DNA from: Candidatus Obscuribacterales bacterium
GTDB lineage: Bacteria > Cyanobacteriota > Vampirovibrionia > Obscuribacterales > Obscuribacteraceae
DNA length: 35,930 bases
Direction: 5' to 3'
NCBI GenBank assembly: GCA_021732565.1
Contig: JAKFUT010000083.1
Coordinates: forward strand, 1-35,930
Part shown: piece after piece, positions 33,730 to 35,930 of the stretch
Position numbering within the stretch: the stretch's first letter is position 1
Layout: the number at the start of each line of letters is the position of its first letter
Translations under genes and position numbers: made by a program
The notes under the pieces: generated by a model
The model's database searches: none
Told to the model about the DNA's origin: nothing
Seen by the model: only the letters and a program-made list of their open reading frames with translations

Positions 33730-34545
33730 CTAAATGTGTGGTAATCCGATTCCGAATATGCATGGTTTGGTCGGGTCTTTCGAGTTGTCTACGTAGAAAT
33801 AGGGATCGTATTTATCGCCGATTTCCCTGCTGCCCACCATGCGCACAGGTTCTGTAGAGCCTGTGAAGACCGATAGATTTCCGCAATTTACTGTCTGGTT
33901 ACTTTGAAGTCTGTTCAACTCGATCATGTCTGCTTGTGGAGCCTCAATTGACTTCGTGGACATTTGGCTGGTAGACAAAACAACAATGATCGCTTCTTTG
34001 CCGGGAGTATTATCGAAGGATATCTTGCCGTTTTGCGGTACTACGAATTCTTTTCCGGCATCCAGCTTGTTATCTGTTGCTGCGTTGGGGGGATAGAGCA
34101 GCGCTTCCTTCCCGGAAGAACCTTTGGTGAATACATAGGCGTAGCACGGAACCCCGGCTTTAACGTGAAACCGAATCGAATCTCCTCCTTTAAATCCTTC
34201 CTTTCTGGGTGGCGCCGTTGATAACATGCTGTCACCCTGCCACTCCGGTGCTTTGATCTCGAGAGCCACGGCTGCGGCAATCTTCCCGTCGCCGCTGGCC
34301 GCAATCGAGGGGTTGCCGCCAGTACTAGTGCTGCTAGCGCTACCGGCAGGCGATGACTCTTTCAGTTCTTGGTAAAACAAATCTCGTGCGGTACCACCGC
34401 CCTTGGTTTCCGAGGTGACATCAGTCTTTGTGTTTGTGGCTGTACTGTTGGTCGTGTCAGACACCTTGCTACAACCGCACAATGTTAGCAGCGCGAACAA
34501 GACGCAAGTTTGCGCCGTAAGCTTGCGTGTTTCTGAGTATTTCAT
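33730..34545 (-). CDS. DUF4384 lipoprotein
   Basis: 271 residues from ATG 34545 (GAGAGG 8 nt upstream; the longer frame from a TTG at 34578 lies in front of this site). Signal peptide with a lipobox-like end, CVLFALLTLCGC, so probably lipid-anchored. A Thr/Ser/Asn-rich linker follows, then the entry motif RDLFYQELKES. DUF4384 is at about 115-220 (FKGGDSIRFHVKAG, CYAYVFTKGSSGKEALLYPP, ISFDNTPGKEAIIVVLSTSQ). The C terminus, KPCIFGIGLPHI, aligns with the shared I-x-L-x-H tail of its neighbours. The start is 29 nt after the stop of the upstream DUF4384 lipoprotein gene; the two form one unit. Confidence 0.85.
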   Translation of the reverse strand: MKYSETRKLTAQTCVLFALLTLCGCSKVSDTTNSTATNTKTDVTSETKGGGTARDLFYQELKESSPAGSASSTSTGGNPSIAASGDGKIAAAVALEIKAPEWQGDSMLSTAPPRKEGFKGGDSIRFHVKAGVPCYAYVFTKGSSGKEALLYPPNAATDNKLDAGKEFVVPQNGKISFDNTPGKEAIIVVLSTSQMSTKSIEAPQADMIELNRLQSNQTVNCGNLSVFTGSTEPVRMVGSREIGDKYDPYFYVDNSKDPTKPCIFGIGLPHI

Positions 34546-34574
34546 CAATTGCGCCTCTCCAAAAAACATTCTCT

Positions 34575-35360
34575 TCAACTCTTGTGACTGAGCGCTATAT
34601 CAACAACCAGCACTTTCTTAGGGTCACCATTAATCACTGTTGTTTCGCCTCGCCTGCCTTTGTGCTTTTTCGTGGTGACAACTGTCAAATTACGTGAGGC
34701 ACTCGGCTTGCTGTCGGATTCTTCATCAACAACCATTCCGACAGATGACTCATCGGGAATATTGTCGGACTTATCCGCTGATGCGATGGTAACCGCTCCA
34801 CCTATGCCGGTTCCCTCATAGGAATCAATATCGATCTTCTTTCGCGAGACAACAATCCGGAGTACTTCAGTGCCCGGGTTATTATCAAACTTCAGCCATG
34901 CATTGTCATCTTCCGTTGCCGGAATAATCATTTCTTCACCGGCTACCATCTTTTTCGCGGGCTCGTTAGCCGTGGGAAATAAGACTGCGCTATCACCATT
35001 GCTCCCTTGTAACATTACGATGTAGGCATATGCGTCGATGTTTGGTTTGATGTGAAACCTTATCTTATCGCCGCTGTGGAAAGCGTTTTTGCTGCTCGCT
35101 CGTGATTTTTGTCCATCGCGTTGGAGCTCAATCCAATAGGAAATTCCCGTATTAATATGGTCACCGGGTTTGTTCAATTGGTCCATGAACGCCTGGTAGG
35201 CCTTGTTTAAGTTCTCGGCTGCATTGGTGACATTATCAGCCGCACCGTTTACGTTGTCGGCCGCATCATTTACTGTCTGCTTGAATGTATCTGCCGAGCA
35301 ACACGCCAAGGAGACCGTTGCCAGCAATGCAACGACACCTGTCTGGATCAAGCTCTTCAT
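34575..35360 (-). CDS. DUF4384 lipoprotein with amphipathic N-terminal repeats
   Basis: 261 residues. A signal peptide ending LLATVSLACCS suggests a lipoprotein. It is followed by short helical repeats with an Ala/Asn pattern (VNDAADNVNGAADNVTNAAE), similar to entericidin-like or stress-induced helical segments. Next come FMDQLNKP, DUF4384 (about 70-175: YWIELQRDGQK, FHSGDKIRFHIKPN, AYIVMLQGSNGDSAVLFP, LKFDNNPGTEVLRIVVSRKK) and the shared tail KKVLVVDIALSHKS. GGAGA precedes the ATG at 35360 by 9 nt. First gene of its unit; the direct-repeat promoter lies 50 nt upstream. Its DUF4384 domain is very close to that of the 32793-33497 protein, pointing to recent duplication. Confidence 0.88.
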   Translation of the reverse strand: MKSLIQTGVVALLATVSLACCSADTFKQTVNDAADNVNGAADNVTNAAENLNKAYQAFMDQLNKPGDHINTGISYWIELQRDGQKSRASSKNAFHSGDKIRFHIKPNIDAYAYIVMLQGSNGDSAVLFPTANEPAKKMVAGEEMIIPATEDDNAWLKFDNNPGTEVLRIVVSRKKIDIDSYEGTGIGGAVTIASADKSDNIPDESSVGMVVDEESDSKPSASRNLTVVTTKKHKGRRGETTVINGDPKKVLVVDIALSHKS

Positions 35361-35410
35361 TCGTCTTCTCCGTTGTCATTTACCGAGATCAAATCAATCT
35401 GGATACCGCT

Positions 35411-35441
35411 AGTTTAGACAATGGATCTGAAAAAGGTCTGA
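35411..35441 (-). promoter_or_regulatory. Direct-repeat promoter motif of the DUF4384 lipoprotein operon (copy 2)
   Basis: On the minus strand: TCAGA (35441-35437), 6 nt (CCTTTT), TCAGA (35430-35426), 9 nt, TAAACT (35416-35411). The -10-like box is 50 nt upstream of the ATG at 35360. Confidence 0.65.
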
Positions 35442-35760
35442 GTGAGATCCTGCTAAATGGATTATCCTGGATGGTGGAATCATTCCACATAAGACACCTG
35501 TCCACTCATTCTAGATTGCCACAGCGTGGAAAGCAGGATCTTGAGCTGCTTAAAATTGTGTTTATTGCGTGAAAGTTTATTCGGTTTACCCGGACCGATC
35601 TTCCGGGGAGGCACCGATTCTTCTCCGAACTGGCGATTTGGTCAGCTGTTACGGGTGATATCCCTTTACTACGGAAGTTTTGGAAGCAAAAAGTTCCGTT
35701 ACAAGGCCCGTGAGCATAGTTCCGACCATATCTGGAGCTTCGTGCGTTATCATTGGTAAG

Positions 35761-35777
35761 GCCTGCAATCTGCAGGC
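35761..35777 (-). terminator. Short hairpin after the partial gene at the right edge
   Basis: GCCTGCA (35761-35767) pairs with TGCAGGC (35771-35777) around a 3-nt loop, 16 nt past the stop at 35794 on the minus strand. It is compact and G+C-rich, without a clear T-run. Confidence 0.4.
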
Positions 35778-35793
35778 ACCGGTTGCAGACGTA

Positions 35794-35930
35794 TTATGCT
35801 GCCAGGTCGTCATCGCTTTCGGCGGTATAGTACTTTGTTATTTGTTCGTCTTTGAGCGAAATCAGTTTATTGTCCAGTTCCTTCAATTGTTCTTGCGCTG
35901 TCTGAAGTATTTGGATTATCTTTTGACACT
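35794..35930 (-). CDS. 3' end of a coiled-coil protein gene (partial)
   Basis: The minus strand is open from the window edge to a TAA at 35794 and encodes about 45 residues: QKIIQILQTAQEQLKEL, then DNKLISLKDEQITKYY, ending TAESDDDLAA. The leucine/isoleucine spacing fits a coiled coil and the acidic tail looks like a natural C terminus. The 5' part lies outside the window, so no family can be named. Confidence 0.6.
   Translation of the reverse strand, partial: CQKIIQILQTAQEQLKELDNKLISLKDEQITKYYTAESDDDLAA

Larger units (their letters stand above)
35361..35793. other. Intergenic region upstream of the DUF4384 array
   Basis: 433 nt. It contains the direct-repeat promoter (35411-35441) and, at its right end, the hairpin after the partial gene. 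The open frames between 35285 and 35759 have no ribosome binding sites or plausible protein content. Confidence 0.5.

Noticed and set aside
35526..35759. 77-codon plus-strand open frame near the right edge
   Set aside because: No ribosome binding site and no protein-like features; it lies in the region upstream of a minus-strand operon.

Overview
The window looks like chromosomal DNA from a bacterium with a very large secreted and signalling repertoire. The mixture of Hanks-type and atypical kinases, a kinase/AAA-ATPase/GAF/PAS giant, DUF4384 proteins, caspase-family (C14) proteases, a serpin and a standalone Rnl2-type RNA ligase recalls genomes of the Obscuribacterales (Candidatus Obscuribacter and relatives, non-photosynthetic Cyanobacteria/Melainabacteria). 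That placement is inference from gene content; there is no rRNA or ribosomal protein gene here to test it. I see no tRNA, CRISPR array, insertion sequence or phage gene.

Region 1 (1-5580) is a rearranging array. A unit of about 3.14 kb (atypical protein kinase plus secreted FG-GAP-like protein) is tandemly repeated on the minus strand. The leftmost unit carries a chimera in which the signal peptide of the FG-GAP-like gene is joined in frame to the C-lobe of a kinase. At 5206-5580 a separate Hanks-type kinase is cut off within its N-lobe and runs into an unrelated secreted-protein gene. Region 2 (5513-8750) holds a secreted protein of unknown function, a DUF1963 protein, a heptad-repeat coiled-coil protein and a Gly/Ser-rich protein.

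Region 3 (8931-19635) is mainly metabolic and housekeeping: acetyl-CoA synthetase (acsA), a 1607-residue multidomain kinase, a secreted cyclophilin, a small membrane protein, an ADP-ribose pyrophosphatase-like NUDIX hydrolase and, divergent from it, folC. Region 4 (19972-26248) holds a protein of six carboxypeptidase-regulatory-like repeats, a protein with two ClpX-type zinc fingers but no ATPase, a secreted TPR protein and an Rnl2-family RNA ligase.

Region 5 (26262-35360) is the most interesting part: seven consecutive minus-strand genes, all predicted to be exported. Four are standalone DUF4384 proteins (two of them lipoproteins), one is a DUF4384-caspase fusion, one is a serpin with an inhibitory-type hinge, and one is a second caspase-family protease with two copies of a short module. 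The serpin lies directly between the two proteases. All five DUF4384 proteins share a second conserved segment ending in I-x-L-x-H. Three promoters in this cluster carry the same direct repeat, TCAGA-N6-TCAGA, followed exactly 9 nt later by TAAnnT. A near-identical copy lies upstream of the secreted TPR gene at 22954. I infer a co-regulated envelope protease/inhibitor system controlled by an OmpR/PhoB-type response regulator. Transcription units suggested by spacing and hairpins are 35360-33730, 33497-28913 and 28445-26262 (minus strand).
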